A stretch of 64,000 nucleotides of DNA from Flavobacteriales bacterium. Its GTDB lineage: Bacteria; Bacteroidota; Bacteroidia; Flavobacteriales_F; PHOS-HE28. Position 1 is the first letter of the stretch. Each line of letters opens with the position of its first letter. Below the pieces are notes generated by a model. The model was not told the DNA's origin, did no database searches, and saw only the letters and a program-made list of their open reading frames with translations. Made by a program: the position numbers and the translations under genes. Location of the stretch: positions 3,083,001 to 3,147,000 of the forward strand of contig JADJWA010000001.1 of the NCBI GenBank assembly GCA_016716605.1. The letters run 5' to 3'. Below are positions 8,043 through 17,464 of this stretch, in pieces.

Positions 8043-9631
8043 GCCTGGCCCCCATCATCGTGTTCGCCTACAAGCGGCCAGCGCTGCTGAAGAAGGCGCT
8101 CGAAGCGCTCTCGGCAAACCCGGAAGCCTCCGGTAGCGCACTCACAGTGTTCTGCGATGGCCCAAAGACGGATGCAACCGAGAGCGAACGGAAGGCCATC
8201 GAGCAGACGCGCGATGCCGCGCGATCGGCGCAGGGCTTCAGCGAAGTGATCGTGGTGGCGGCTGAGCGCAACAAGGGCCTGGCCGCCTCGGTCATCGATG
8301 GGGTCACTGCTACGGTGTCCCGGCATGGCCGCGTTATCGTGGTGGAAGAGGATGTGACGGTGGCCCTCTGTTTCCTGCGCTACATGAATGACGCGCTGGA
8401 GCGATTCGCAAAGGATGATCGCGTTCTGAGCATCGGGTCGTGGAACTACTTCGCTCCGGGCACGACCGATGCGCCTGCCTTCTTCCTGCGCTACCCCGAC
8501 AGCATCGCATGGGCCACGTGGAAGCGCGCCTGGGACCTGTTCGAGCCGGATGGCAACGCCCTGCAGGAAGCCTTGGCGCGCACGGGACGCAAAAGTGCAT
8601 TAGAGGCCGATGGAGCGGTGCGCTACTTCGGCCCAATGATGCAGGCGCAGCTTGAAGGACGCGTGGACAGCTGGGCCATTCGCTGGACGGCCACGAGTGT
8701 GCTGCACGGCAAGCTCAACCTCTACCCGCGCGAATCGATGGCGCGCCATGAGGGCTTCGGCTCGGATGCTACGCACGAGCGTGGCGGCGACGATTACAAC
8801 GCAGGGCTTCGTCTCGCGGCCACCGCACCCGAACTGAGCGGCCTTAGGTCCGCGGAATCAGAGCCAGCCCTCGTCGCATGGGCAGCCTTCGTCAATCGCA
8901 ACTTCACACGACGACGGGGCCTGCGCGAGCGGCTGTACCAACTGGCTCCACCTTTCATACGGGCGAAGTGGCGCAGGATGAGGACGCCCGGTGAGGCGCA
9001 TGCCTCGCGCTTAGCGTTCGAGCCGGTATCCCGCGTTTTCGGGCTCGATCGGGGCACGGCCATCGACCGGCACTACATCGAGCGATTCCTTTCCGCGAAT
9101 CGCGACCGAATACATGGCCATGCGATGGAGATCGGCGAGGCACGCTACCTGAAGGCTTTCGGCGCCAACCTCTCGAGGGCGGAGGTGCTCATCTTTGGTT
9201 CCGATCCGGGCGCAGGTGAGCGCGCCGGCGATCTCACCCGGCCGGAATCGCTTCCCAAGGCTGAACTGGAAGCCTTCATCTGCACACAGACCTTGAACTT
9301 CATCTATGATGTGAAGTCCGCCGTGGCAGGCCTGCACGCCGCGCTGAAACCAGGCGGCACGGCACTGGTCACCGTTGCCGCCCTCGCACCCATCTCCAGG
9401 CACGATGCGGAGCGCTGGGGTGATTTCTGGCGCTTCACGCCGCAAGGCGTGCAACGAATGTTCGAGGATGCTTTCGGCGCCGGGAACGTTGAGGTCACCG
9501 TATTCGGCAACAGCTACGCGGCCACGTGCTTCATCATGGGCTTCGCCAAGGACGAGTGCGAAGAGCACCGGCTGGACCACGCGGACCCCGATTACCCGGT
9601 CGTCATCGGCATCAAAGCCATCAAGGCATGA
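8039..9631 (+). CDS. Fused glycosyltransferase-methyltransferase
   Basis: A 530-residue two-domain protein. Residues 1 to about 290 resemble GT-A glycosyltransferases of the GNT-I-like/GT2 type: N-terminal strand PIIVFAYKRP, RNKGLAASVIDG, and an acidic VVEEDV that would serve as the metal-binding motif, followed by WATWKRAWD. Residues about 340-530 form a methyltransferase-like domain that begins AIDRHYIERFL at residue 341 and includes EIGEARYLKAFG and LKPGGTALVTV. The frame is continuous, with no internal stop, so the fusion appears real rather than a misassembly. It overlaps both neighbours by four bases. The protein could add and methylate the same sugar. Confidence 0.85.
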   Translation: MSLAPIIVFAYKRPALLKKALEALSANPEASGSALTVFCDGPKTDATESERKAIEQTRDAARSAQGFSEVIVVAAERNKGLAASVIDGVTATVSRHGRVIVVEEDVTVALCFLRYMNDALERFAKDDRVLSIGSWNYFAPGTTDAPAFFLRYPDSIAWATWKRAWDLFEPDGNALQEALARTGRKSALEADGAVRYFGPMMQAQLEGRVDSWAIRWTATSVLHGKLNLYPRESMARHEGFGSDATHERGGDDYNAGLRLAATAPELSGLRSAESEPALVAWAAFVNRNFTRRRGLRERLYQLAPPFIRAKWRRMRTPGEAHASRLAFEPVSRVFGLDRGTAIDRHYIERFLSANRDRIHGHAMEIGEARYLKAFGANLSRAEVLIFGSDPGAGERAGDLTRPESLPKAELEAFICTQTLNFIYDVKSAVAGLHAALKPGGTALVTVAALAPISRHDAERWGDFWRFTPQGVQRMFEDAFGAGNVEVTVFGNSYAATCFIMGFAKDECEEHRLDHADPDYPVVIGIKAIKA

Positions 9632-10410
9632 TCCGTCGAGCCATCTCCCGTTTCCTTCACGGACCACCCTCAGCGGAGGGGCGCCTCATCAATGCCGCTT
9701 CAGCCTTCCCACGCCACACGCCGCATACGTTCAGCTACCGGCAGTGGACAATCCAGTGCACCGACTTTCTCTCCGTGGCATGGCAGGTTGCCGAGATCTT
9801 CGGCGATGAACGGATGCGCTTCCCCGCACCGAGTCATGATCCGCTCATCATCGATTGTGGTGCGAACGTGGGCATCAGCGTGATGCACCAGCGCTGGCGC
9901 CACGCGAAGGCGCGCATCATCGCCTTCGAGCCGGATGAAGCCGTATTCGCCTGCCTCCAAAGAAACCTGGGTACCAATGGAATCACGGGCGTTGAATGCC
10001 ACCGGCAGGCTGTCTGGGTGCACGGCGAAGGGGTCTCCTTCGGGCGCGAGGGCGCCGATGGCGGCTCGATCTTGCGCACAGGCGATGCTGTCAGCGTGCC
10101 TTCGGTCAAGCTGCGTGATGTGCTGATTTCGAACGGCACGGTTGACCTTCTCAAGGTGGACATCGAAGGCGCCGAGACCGAGGTGCTGCTAGACTGCGGT
10201 GATGCGCTGGGCGGGGTGCAGCGGCTGTATGTCGAGTACCACTCCTTCCGCAACCGCCCGCAACGGCTGCATGAGCTGCTGGCCCTGCTGGCTGCGCAAG
10301 GCTTCCGCTACTACCTGCACCGGATCGGCGCGCATCACGCCCAGCCCTTCATGGCCCTGGCCGATGCCGAGATGGACCTGCAGCTTGATATCCATGCCAT
10401 CCGTAAGTGA
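9628..10410 (+). CDS. FkbM family methyltransferase
   Basis: A 260-residue protein of the FkbM family of SAM-dependent O-methyltransferases. Visible motifs are LIIDCGANVGISV (motif I, near residue 72), IIAFEPDEAVF, and VDLLKVDIEGAETEVL, the family hallmark. The ATG at 9628 overlaps the stop codon of the upstream gene (ATGA); the longer frame upstream is the other gene's sequence out of frame. It is the third methyltransferase domain in a row after wzt, making heavy methylation of the exported glycan likely. Confidence 0.93.
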   Translation: MIRRAISRFLHGPPSAEGRLINAASAFPRHTPHTFSYRQWTIQCTDFLSVAWQVAEIFGDERMRFPAPSHDPLIIDCGANVGISVMHQRWRHAKARIIAFEPDEAVFACLQRNLGTNGITGVECHRQAVWVHGEGVSFGREGADGGSILRTGDAVSVPSVKLRDVLISNGTVDLLKVDIEGAETEVLLDCGDALGGVQRLYVEYHSFRNRPQRLHELLALLAAQGFRYYLHRIGAHHAQPFMALADAEMDLQLDIHAIRK

Positions 10411-11398
10411 CCTGAAGCGATCCGTGCGCGATGCCGCAGCACGCCTGCGCATGAGGCGCGATGCCTTACTCGGCGGCGATTGCCTGGTGCTGCTCTACCA
10501 CCGCGTGGCCCATCTTCGAACGGACCCGCAGCAGCTCGCTGTCGCCCCCGAACGCTTCGAGGCGCAGCTCGCCTGGCTGAAGCGCCATCGCCGCGTGCTA
10601 ACGCCGGACGAGTTTGACGCGCACCTTGCCGCGCGCAAGCGTTTCCCGCGCCATAGCGCCCTCATCACCTTCGACGACGGCTATGCCGACAACCATGCGC
10701 ATGCACGGCCGATCATGGAGAGGCTTGGCGTGCATGGCATCTTCTACATCAGCGCGGGCTACATCGGCTCAGGCCGCGAGTTCTGGTGGGACGAGCTGGA
10801 GCGGCTGCTCCTGCTCAACAATGCCCTCCCGAGGACGCTGCTGCTGGAGCACCACGGTGTGCGCGTGGCCTGGAACCTCGATCGCGATGCTGATGCCGGG
10901 GCGATGCGCCCGCATTACGATGCGCTACTGGTGGCGTTGCGTGCGCTGCACAGCGCCAAGCGCGAGGAGCTGCTGAGCGAGTTGCGCGGCCTAGTGCATT
11001 CCACGAACGCGCGGGCCACGCATCTGCCCATGTCCGAGTCGGAGCTGAAGGCCTTCGCGGCCTCGCCGGCGGTGACAATCGGTGCGCACACGCTGCTGCA
11101 TTGCTCGCTGGCCGCCCAATCTCCCGAGGAGCAGCGCCGAGAGATCATCGGGTCGAAGAGACTGCTTGAAGAGATGCTCGGCGGCACGGTGGAACGCTTC
11201 GCCTACCCCTTCGGCACCCTGGACGACTTTAACGAAGAGAGCATCCGCGTCTGCAAGGAGGCCGGCTTCCGCCATGCCGCCGCCAACCGCCCAGGCCTCG
11301 TGCACAAGGCTTCGCCGAGCTTCGCATTCCCACGCGTGCTGGTGCGCGATTGGACCGCTGAGGAGATGGCCGATCATCTTCGACCCTATCAGCTGTGA
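10394..11398 (+). CDS. Polysaccharide deacetylase family protein (NodB/CE4)
   Basis: A 334-residue protein with the CE4 fold: LYHRVAH near the N-terminus, the metal/catalytic motif TFDDGYADN around residue 94, TIGAHTLLHCSL (second metal motif, T-x-G-x-H-T-x3-H) and FAYPFGTLDDF. It would remove N-acetyl groups from amino sugars in the glycan. No signal peptide is visible, so it probably acts on cytoplasmic intermediates. The start was set at the ATG at 10394, which overlaps the FkbM gene by 17 bases; the protein begins MPSVSDLKRSVRD. Its stop is shared with the start of the next gene (TGATG). Confidence 0.92.
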   Translation: MPSVSDLKRSVRDAAARLRMRRDALLGGDCLVLLYHRVAHLRTDPQQLAVAPERFEAQLAWLKRHRRVLTPDEFDAHLAARKRFPRHSALITFDDGYADNHAHARPIMERLGVHGIFYISAGYIGSGREFWWDELERLLLLNNALPRTLLLEHHGVRVAWNLDRDADAGAMRPHYDALLVALRALHSAKREELLSELRGLVHSTNARATHLPMSESELKAFAASPAVTIGAHTLLHCSLAAQSPEEQRREIIGSKRLLEEMLGGTVERFAYPFGTLDDFNEESIRVCKEAGFRHAAANRPGLVHKASPSFAFPRVLVRDWTAEEMADHLRPYQL

Positions 11399-12663
11399 TG
11401 CAGATCGCGCACCTGAGCACGAACGACTTCGGAGGCGCGGCCATCGCGGCCATGAACCTGCACCGCGCACTGCTCCATGCCGGCGTGGAAAGCGACCTGC
11501 TCACGCTGGGCCGCACGCGCCACGACATCCCGCGCCATCACCTCGTGGATCCCCACGCGCTTCATCCGCCGGCCTGGTTGAGCCGTGGGCGCTACAAGGC
11601 CCTGCGCCTGCTGGAACGCACAGGCCTGGCGGACGACCGCAGCCCCGATTCTTGGAACAAGCACCTGCGCGGTCGCCCACCCGGAAGGGAGTCCTTTTCA
11701 TTGCCGTGGACCTTCTTCGATGTACTCCGCCATCCCATCGTGCAACGCGCTGACATCATCAACCTGCACTGGGTGAGCCGCGGCATGATCGACTACGTGC
11801 GCTTCTTCGAAGGGTGCGGCAAGCCTGTTGTGTGGACGCTGCACGACATGAATCCCTTCACAGGCGGCTGCCACCACGCCGATGAGTGCAAAGGCTACGA
11901 AGCGGCGTGCAGGTCGTGCCCTCAGCTCGCCGATCCCGACAGGCCGCATCGGTGGTGGCAGGCTAAGCATGATGCAATCGCGCGCTTCCCGGACGAGCGC
12001 CTCGCCTTGGTGGCGCCGTCGCAATGGCTGGCCAACCGCTGCGAGGCCAGCGGCATCATGGCAGGCCGCGCGTGCGACGTTGTGCCCAATGGCTTCGATG
12101 CCACCATCTTCAAGCTGCAGGACCGCGCCGCCGCGCGCGCGGCGCTGGGTTGGCCCGCCGATCGGCGCATCGTGCTCTTCAGCGCCTTCGATGCCGGGAA
12201 CTCCCGCAAGGGTCTAGACATGCTGATTCCCGCGATGAGCGGCCCGGGTGAGGATGCGTTACTCGTGAGCATGGGCGCGCCGATGCTCGCGCTGCAAGGC
12301 CGGCCGGATGCCCTTTCCACCGGGTTGCTGTCCGATCCCTCCCTCATCGCGCGCCATTACGCCGCAGCTGACATCTTCGTGCTGCCATCCATGGCAGAGA
12401 ACCTGCCCAACACCATCTGCGAAGCGCACCTGTGCGGCACGCCGGCCGTGGCTTTCGCCGTGGGCGGGATTCCCGAGCAGATCGATGGCAGCAACGGGCT
12501 GCTTGTGCATGAACGGTCGGCTGAGGAGCTGCGCAAGGCCATCCGCGCCGCGCTTAGCAGCAATTGGGACCATGCAGCCATCGCCGCCTCAGCGCATGGG
12601 CGCTACAACGCGGCAAGCGTGGCCAGCCGATATCAGGCCATCTACAGTCGCCTACCCCGATGA
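11398..12663 (+). CDS. Glycosyltransferase family 4
   Basis: A 421-residue GT-B glycosyltransferase. The N-terminal domain opens with STNDFGGAAIAAMNLHRA, and the C-terminal donor domain has IVLFSAFDAGNSRKG and the retaining GT4 E-x7-E region LPSMAENLPNTICEAHLC. A CHHADEC...CRSCPQ cysteine pair cluster near residue 160 is common in WcaC/WbaZ-like enzymes. The ATG at 11398 overlaps the preceding TGA; a GTG one codon earlier is equally possible. Donor and acceptor sugars cannot be read from sequence. Confidence 0.93.
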   Translation: MQIAHLSTNDFGGAAIAAMNLHRALLHAGVESDLLTLGRTRHDIPRHHLVDPHALHPPAWLSRGRYKALRLLERTGLADDRSPDSWNKHLRGRPPGRESFSLPWTFFDVLRHPIVQRADIINLHWVSRGMIDYVRFFEGCGKPVVWTLHDMNPFTGGCHHADECKGYEAACRSCPQLADPDRPHRWWQAKHDAIARFPDERLALVAPSQWLANRCEASGIMAGRACDVVPNGFDATIFKLQDRAAARAALGWPADRRIVLFSAFDAGNSRKGLDMLIPAMSGPGEDALLVSMGAPMLALQGRPDALSTGLLSDPSLIARHYAAADIFVLPSMAENLPNTICEAHLCGTPAVAFAVGGIPEQIDGSNGLLVHERSAEELRKAIRAALSSNWDHAAIAASAHGRYNAASVASRYQAIYSRLPR

Positions 12664-13391
12664 GCAGCCTCGCCATCGTCACCATCTGCCGCAACGACCG
12701 GGAAGGCCTGCGACGCACCTTCGCCAGCCTGCAAGCCCAGTCGGACCAGCGCTTCGCGCACGTGGTGGTGGATGGCGGCAGCACGGACGGCAGCGTTGAG
12801 CTTATCCGCTCGCAGGCGCAGCGGATAGCACGCTGGGTAAGCGAGCCCGACGCGGGCATCTATGCCGCCATGAACAAGGGTTGGCGCTTGGCCGATGCCG
12901 ATTTCATCCTATTCATCAATAGCGGCGACGGCCTCGCCGATGCACGAGTGGTCGAGCGCAGCCTCCCGCTGCTCGATGCTGGCATCGACATCGCCTATGG
13001 CGACCTGATGCTGATGGAGGGCGTCCGGGGCAGCAGGATCAAGCCCTATCCAGAGCGCTTCGATACGCGGTGGCTGCTGAGTGAATCCCCCCCGCATCCC
13101 TCGCAGTTCATGAGCCGGGCACTGCTCGAGCGCTGGGGCGGCTTTGAGGAGCGGTACCGCATCGCAGCCGATTATGGTTTCTTCGCCCGGGCCTTCTGGA
13201 AGAGCGGACTGCGGCTCCTCAAGCTGCCCTTCGCCGTGGGTGCCTTCGATACTGCGGGCATCAGCTCCAGCGCCGATCAGGTATCGCGCGTGCTGGCTGA
13301 GCGCAAGGATATCCAACGGCGCTACGCCCCGTGGCTTTGGTACTTGGCCTATCAGGGCTGGGCATTATTCAATCGCGTCATCGGTCGATGA
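12660..13391 (+). CDS. Glycosyltransferase family 2 (WcaA-like)
   Basis: A 243-residue GT-A glycosyltransferase. Seen are the nucleotide-binding start AIVTICRNDREGLRRT, VVVDGGSTDGS, and the subfamily signature SEPDAGIYAAMNKGW followed by FINSGDGLAD in the position of the DxD motif. It starts in ATGA overlap with the GT4 gene and ends in ATGA overlap with the next GT2 gene. It belongs to the assembly part of the cluster; the sugar is unknown. Confidence 0.93.
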   Translation: MSSLAIVTICRNDREGLRRTFASLQAQSDQRFAHVVVDGGSTDGSVELIRSQAQRIARWVSEPDAGIYAAMNKGWRLADADFILFINSGDGLADARVVERSLPLLDAGIDIAYGDLMLMEGVRGSRIKPYPERFDTRWLLSESPPHPSQFMSRALLERWGGFEERYRIAADYGFFARAFWKSGLRLLKLPFAVGAFDTAGISSSADQVSRVLAERKDIQRRYAPWLWYLAYQGWALFNRVIGR

Positions 13392-14302
13392 GCAGCCCGC
13401 GCGTAACCATCGTCATCGCGACCTTCAACTATGGCCGCCACCTGCGCACCGCGCTCGATTCGGTGCGGGCCCAGACGATGCTTGATTGGGAGTGCATCGT
13501 GGTGGACGATGCGAGCACCGATGACACGCAGGCGATACTCGCCGATGCTTCGGGCACAGACCCGCGCATCCGCTGCATCCTCAACGCCCGAAACCTCGGC
13601 GTCTCCGCGGCGCGCAACCTCGCGCTGGCGGAAGCCAGGGGCACGTACATCCAATTCCTCGACGCCGACGATGCCATCGCGCCGGAGAAGCTCGCACGGC
13701 AGGCAGCTTTTCTGTATGCGCGTGACGATGCAGCAATCGTGTGCTCCGACTTCACGCATTTCACCGCTTCGCCGGATTTCAACAATCCGGGCGAGTACAG
13801 GGCCGACGAGAAGCTGGATGGGTCGGGCGAGACAATCATTGATCGCCTCTTGAAAGGCAACGTGATCCGCCTGAATACGGCACTTGTCAGGGCCAGCGCT
13901 GTACGGTCCGTGAGTGGTTTCCGGGAGCAGTTCCACGCCGTGGAGGATTGGCACCTTTGGCTCATGCTGGCCAGCGCGGGCCTTCGCTTCGCGTTCCTCG
14001 ATGACGCAGCATGCCTTTCCGCTGTGCGCGTGAATCCGCAGGGCTTGAGCAAGGATGGGCCGGGAATGCGGCGCTGGCATCTGCCCGTGCTTCAAGACCT
14101 CTGGACGCGCGGCAGCCTGGGCTTCTTCCTGCGCCTCCAGGTCCTGGTCCGTTACGCTGATTTCTTCCTCGAACTGCGGTTGGTCAAGCGTGAACCAGCA
14201 ATCCTGCTTCCGCACCGGCGCAACGCTTTCCTCCTGCAACTTGTGCCCATTACGCTGGCGCTTGCCCCCATCTGGTTCGTCACGCGACCTTTCCGCCGAT
14301 GA
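13388..14302 (+). CDS. Glycosyltransferase family 2
   Basis: A 304-residue GT-A glycosyltransferase with VTIVIATFNYGRHL at the N-terminus, VVDDASTDDTQ, GVSAARNLALAEA and the metal-binding FLDADDAI. Residues about 220-300 form a hydrophobic, basic C-terminal tail that may associate with the membrane. It is coupled to both neighbours by four-base overlaps. The ATG at 13388 was preferred to upstream starts because it yields the canonical N-terminal strand. Confidence 0.93.
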   Translation: MSSPRVTIVIATFNYGRHLRTALDSVRAQTMLDWECIVVDDASTDDTQAILADASGTDPRIRCILNARNLGVSAARNLALAEARGTYIQFLDADDAIAPEKLARQAAFLYARDDAAIVCSDFTHFTASPDFNNPGEYRADEKLDGSGETIIDRLLKGNVIRLNTALVRASAVRSVSGFREQFHAVEDWHLWLMLASAGLRFAFLDDAACLSAVRVNPQGLSKDGPGMRRWHLPVLQDLWTRGSLGFFLRLQVLVRYADFFLELRLVKREPAILLPHRRNAFLLQLVPITLALAPIWFVTRPFRR

Positions 14303-15198
14303 TCCACGACTGCTTTACCTTCTTCAACGAGCTGGACCTATTGGAGATCCGTCTTCGCGAGCTCGACCCGGTGGTGGACCGCTTCGTGCTGGTGGAGGCG
14401 ACGTTAACGCACCAAGGGAAGCCCAAGCCCTTGCATTTCGCGGAGAACAAGTCGAGGTACGCAGCATGGCTGCACAAGATCGAGCATGTGGTGGTGGATC
14501 GGTATCCCCCGCGCCCCGATGGTGACGGCTGGGTGTACGAGAAGCATCAGCGCAACTGCATCATCGATGGGCTGAAGGGAGTTGCTCCCAGGGATCAGGT
14601 ATTGATCAGCGATGTGGATGAGATCCCGCATCCGGACGCCGTGCGCAAGGCCGCTGGCATGCATGGCTTCCGCATCTTCCGGCAGCGCATGTTCTACTAC
14701 TACCTCAACTGCGTGAATGCCACCCAGCACAGGGGGAAAGGGTATCGCTGGAACGGCACCGTGATGATCGATGGATCCATGGTCCGTGAGCCCTTGCAGG
14801 ACTACCGAGAGATGAGCGCGCTGCTGCTGAACACCTTCACACCGCCTTTGGCGAGGAGGCTCTATTACACCATCAAGTTGCGGTGGCAGCTGATCCGCTT
14901 GGGATGGCGGCCGCGCTACATCAACGACGGGGGCTGGCATTTCAGCTACTTGGGAGGCGTTGACCGGATCATCAGCAAGCTGGAGTCTTTCGCGCACGCC
15001 GAGTACAATAAGCCCGAGTACAAGGACCCGCGACGGATCAAGCGGGCCATCGAGCAGGGCGAAGACCTATTCGGCCGCGGCTTCCGGTACCGCTTCGTGC
15101 CGATGGATGCCAGTTGGCCGCGTGCAGTGATGGCCGACAAGGAGCGCTGGGCGGCATTCTTCAGCGAAGGCATTTCTGCGGACCCTGATCCGCGATGA
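14299..15198 (+). CDS. Glycosyltransferase family 17 (MGAT3-like) protein
   Basis: A 299-residue protein whose N-terminus, MIHDCFTFFNELDLLEIRL, and following VDRFVLVEATLTHQGK, RDQVLISDVDEIPH and GWHFSYLGG match the GT17 family. That family is named after the eukaryotic enzyme adding bisecting GlcNAc to N-glycans; bacterial members occur in surface-glycan loci, usually with unknown substrates. The SDVDE motif is the likely metal-binding site. It overlaps the GT2 gene upstream by four bases and ends the first tightly coupled gene run. The following 92 bases contain no gene, only a weak TACCTTGC box near 15274. Confidence 0.9.
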   Translation: MIHDCFTFFNELDLLEIRLRELDPVVDRFVLVEATLTHQGKPKPLHFAENKSRYAAWLHKIEHVVVDRYPPRPDGDGWVYEKHQRNCIIDGLKGVAPRDQVLISDVDEIPHPDAVRKAAGMHGFRIFRQRMFYYYLNCVNATQHRGKGYRWNGTVMIDGSMVREPLQDYREMSALLLNTFTPPLARRLYYTIKLRWQLIRLGWRPRYINDGGWHFSYLGGVDRIISKLESFAHAEYNKPEYKDPRRIKRAIEQGEDLFGRGFRYRFVPMDASWPRAVMADKERWAAFFSEGISADPDPR

Positions 15199-15290
15199 TG
15201 GTTGTGATTATCGTGGGCTTAGCGCCTTGGCGCAGACAACGCATTGGTTGATCACGAGCTTGTGAACAGCACGGTACCTTGCCCGACCGG

Positions 15291-16199
15291 ATGCCGGAGG
15301 TAGCCTTCATCATTGTTAGCCACAACACGCGCGAGGTGCTGCGCGATTGCCTGATGTCCATTGCCGAGCACGCAGGCGTGGAGCACGAAATCATCCTGGT
15401 TGACAATGCCTCAGAGGACGGCACGCCGGATATGGTGCGCGCCGACTTCCCGGGTGTGCGGCTCGTTGCCAGCCCGTTGAACTTGGGCTTCTCACCGGCC
15501 AACAACCAAGGCATCGCATTGGCCGCTGCCCCTTGGCTGGTGCTGCTGAACCCCGATACGGAACTTCATCCAGGGGTCATGCGCGCGTGGATAGACGGCC
15601 ACCTCTGGCATGGTGCAGCGATCTCCGGCCCCCGGCTGCTGAACCCGGATGGGACCTTGCAGAAATCAGCGTGGCGCATCCCCGGCCTGGTCAGTGCAAC
15701 GCTAGAGTTACTCGGCCTCCATCAATTGTTCCATGCGCACGCTTACCCCTCTGACTGCTTCACCAAGGACTTCCAACCGGGCTTCGTCTCCGGTGCCGCC
15801 ATGCTCTTCCACCGCGATTGGTCCACGCGCATAGGCGGGCTGGACCCCGCGCTGTTCTGGTGCGAGGATACCGACCTCTGCATGCGCATCGTTGCTGCGG
15901 GCGGATCGTGCTGGTTCATCACTCGGGCCGAGCTCATGCATATCGGCGGCGAGAGCGCCAAGCGCAACCCGAAGCGTGCGATACCCAACCAGTTGCTGAG
16001 CCGCATCAAGCTCGCAACGAAGCATCGACACAAGGTGATCGCGGGGCTCGTTGCCATGGTCATCGGCTTGCACATCGTCACGCGCATCATGGCCTTTGGC
16101 CTGATCAGCGTGATGCGCAAGGAGCCTCGCGCGAGTGCCTATCGGCATGCTTGGACCCGATACCGGGACTACCTCATCCACGGGGATCATTCCATTTAG
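15291..16199 (+). CDS. Glycosyltransferase family 2 (rhamnosyltransferase-like)
   Basis: A 302-residue GT2 enzyme with AFIIVSHNTREVLRDCL, IILVDNASEDGT, NLGFSPANNQGI and the metal-binding LLNPDTEL; VSGAAMLFHR and WCEDTDLCMRI complete the pattern typical of WbbL-like rhamnosyltransferases. A hydrophobic segment near residues 247-268 (IAGLVAMVIGLHIVTRIMAF) could anchor it to the membrane. The ATG at 15291 was chosen over a TTG 12 bases upstream. It begins a second sub-run, 8 bp before the ligase/polymerase gene. Confidence 0.93.
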   Translation: MPEVAFIIVSHNTREVLRDCLMSIAEHAGVEHEIILVDNASEDGTPDMVRADFPGVRLVASPLNLGFSPANNQGIALAAAPWLVLLNPDTELHPGVMRAWIDGHLWHGAAISGPRLLNPDGTLQKSAWRIPGLVSATLELLGLHQLFHAHAYPSDCFTKDFQPGFVSGAAMLFHRDWSTRIGGLDPALFWCEDTDLCMRIVAAGGSCWFITRAELMHIGGESAKRNPKRAIPNQLLSRIKLATKHRHKVIAGLVAMVIGLHIVTRIMAFGLISVMRKEPRASAYRHAWTRYRDYLIHGDHSI

Positions 16200-16207
16200 G
16201 ATCAGTG

Positions 16208-17464
16208 ATGCTGCCAGCTGCCGCCCGCAACCTCCGCACCGCCACCTGGGCCTTCCTCCTCCTGCTCTGCGCCCTCCTCCCCTTGCGCGGCGCTTGGCTG
16301 CCTGTTCCATTGGCGATCGCCTCCGTCCTCCTGCTCGTGGCGGCTTGGCGGGATCGGCCCGCCATCAACTGGCGCGTGCTCTGGCCGCTCAGCGCCCTCT
16401 ATATCCTGCACCTCATCGGCATGGCCTGGACGGACGACCTCGCTTTCGGTCTCTTCGACCTGCAAGTGAAAATCGGACTTGTGCTGTTGCCGGTCGTTGC
16501 CGCAGCATTCTTAGCGCTGCAACCAACGGGCATGCAAAGAGCCATGGCCGCTTTCACCTTTGGTAACATGGTGGCCATGGCTTTGAGCCTGATCGGGGCG
16601 TGGCGCTGTCAGGCAGCGGGCGGCGAGGGCTGCTTCAGCCAAAGCACGCTCTCCTTCGACCTGCATCCAAGCTACGCCGCATGGTACGCGTGCTGGTCGG
16701 TGGCGTACGCGGGCCATCGGCTGCTGAGCGGTGAACCGATGAAGGCATTCGAGCGCTGGTGCTGGATCGCGAGCATGGCGGCACTTTCGGCCTTCGTGGT
16801 GCTCTTGGCCAGCAAGAGCGGCGTGCTCGGCATGGGCTTGGTGGCCGTGTGGCTGGGTGCACGCGTGGTAATGCGTCCGGGCGCGGTCGTCAGGATCACC
16901 TTGCTCGTGGCTGTAGGCCTGATCGCGCTGGCCGCGATTCGAGGCGGCAGCGTGGTAATGGCCCGTATGCAAGCCGCGCTCGATGCCGTGGAACTGGCGC
17001 GAGCCGGCGATCCGGCCATTTACACCAGTGCGGGTGGAAGCGAGATGCGCCTGGTGGCCTGGATGTGCAGCGCGGAGCGGATCGCAAAGGATCCCTTAGG
17101 TGCTGGCACCGGCGATATCAAGCATGCGCTCGCTGATTGCTATGCGGCCAAGGGCGCAACACCTGCATTGGAGCGTAAGCTCAACAGTCACTCGCAGTTC
17201 CTGCAAGGCGGCGTAGCATTGGGCTGGTTAGGGCTGCTGCTCACCTTGGCCACAGCGCTGGTGCCCTTGGCCTTCGCCCTGCGCCGACGCGATGCGCTTC
17301 TATCGCTCTTCGCCTTGCTCTTCCTGCTGAATGCTGCGGTGGAATCGGTGCTGGAGGTGCAGGCGGGCGTGGTCTTCTACTCGTTGATGCTGGGCCTGCT
17401 CGTCGCTCGTGGCACCGGGCATGCGCATCTTGCGGGGCGAACCGATCCGACCAACCCCGTATGA
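16208..17464 (+). CDS. O-antigen ligase/polymerase family membrane protein
   Basis: A 418-residue inner-membrane protein with roughly ten hydrophobic segments. A long periplasmic loop around residues 270-345 contains RLVAWMCSAERI, DPLGAGTGDIK and the HSQFLQGGVALGWLG motif characteristic of the Wzy/WaaL (O-antigen ligase) family. Because export here appears to use an ABC transporter, which does not need a Wzy polymerase, ligation of the glycan to lipid A-core or another acceptor is the more likely role. The upstream frame overlaps the GT gene and was rejected; the ATG at 16208 starts just before the first membrane helix. Confidence 0.88.
   Translation: MLPAAARNLRTATWAFLLLLCALLPLRGAWLPVPLAIASVLLLVAAWRDRPAINWRVLWPLSALYILHLIGMAWTDDLAFGLFDLQVKIGLVLLPVVAAAFLALQPTGMQRAMAAFTFGNMVAMALSLIGAWRCQAAGGEGCFSQSTLSFDLHPSYAAWYACWSVAYAGHRLLSGEPMKAFERWCWIASMAALSAFVVLLASKSGVLGMGLVAVWLGARVVMRPGAVVRITLLVAVGLIALAAIRGGSVVMARMQAALDAVELARAGDPAIYTSAGGSEMRLVAWMCSAERIAKDPLGAGTGDIKHALADCYAAKGATPALERKLNSHSQFLQGGVALGWLGLLLTLATALVPLAFALRRRDALLSLFALLFLLNAAVESVLEVQAGVVFYSLMLGLLVARGTGHAHLAGRTDPTNPV

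Noticed and set aside
15199..15290. Promoter for the second half of the glycan cluster (TACCTTGC near 15274)
   Set aside because: The box differs from TAnnTTTG at key bases and there is no TTG at proper spacing; too weak to list.
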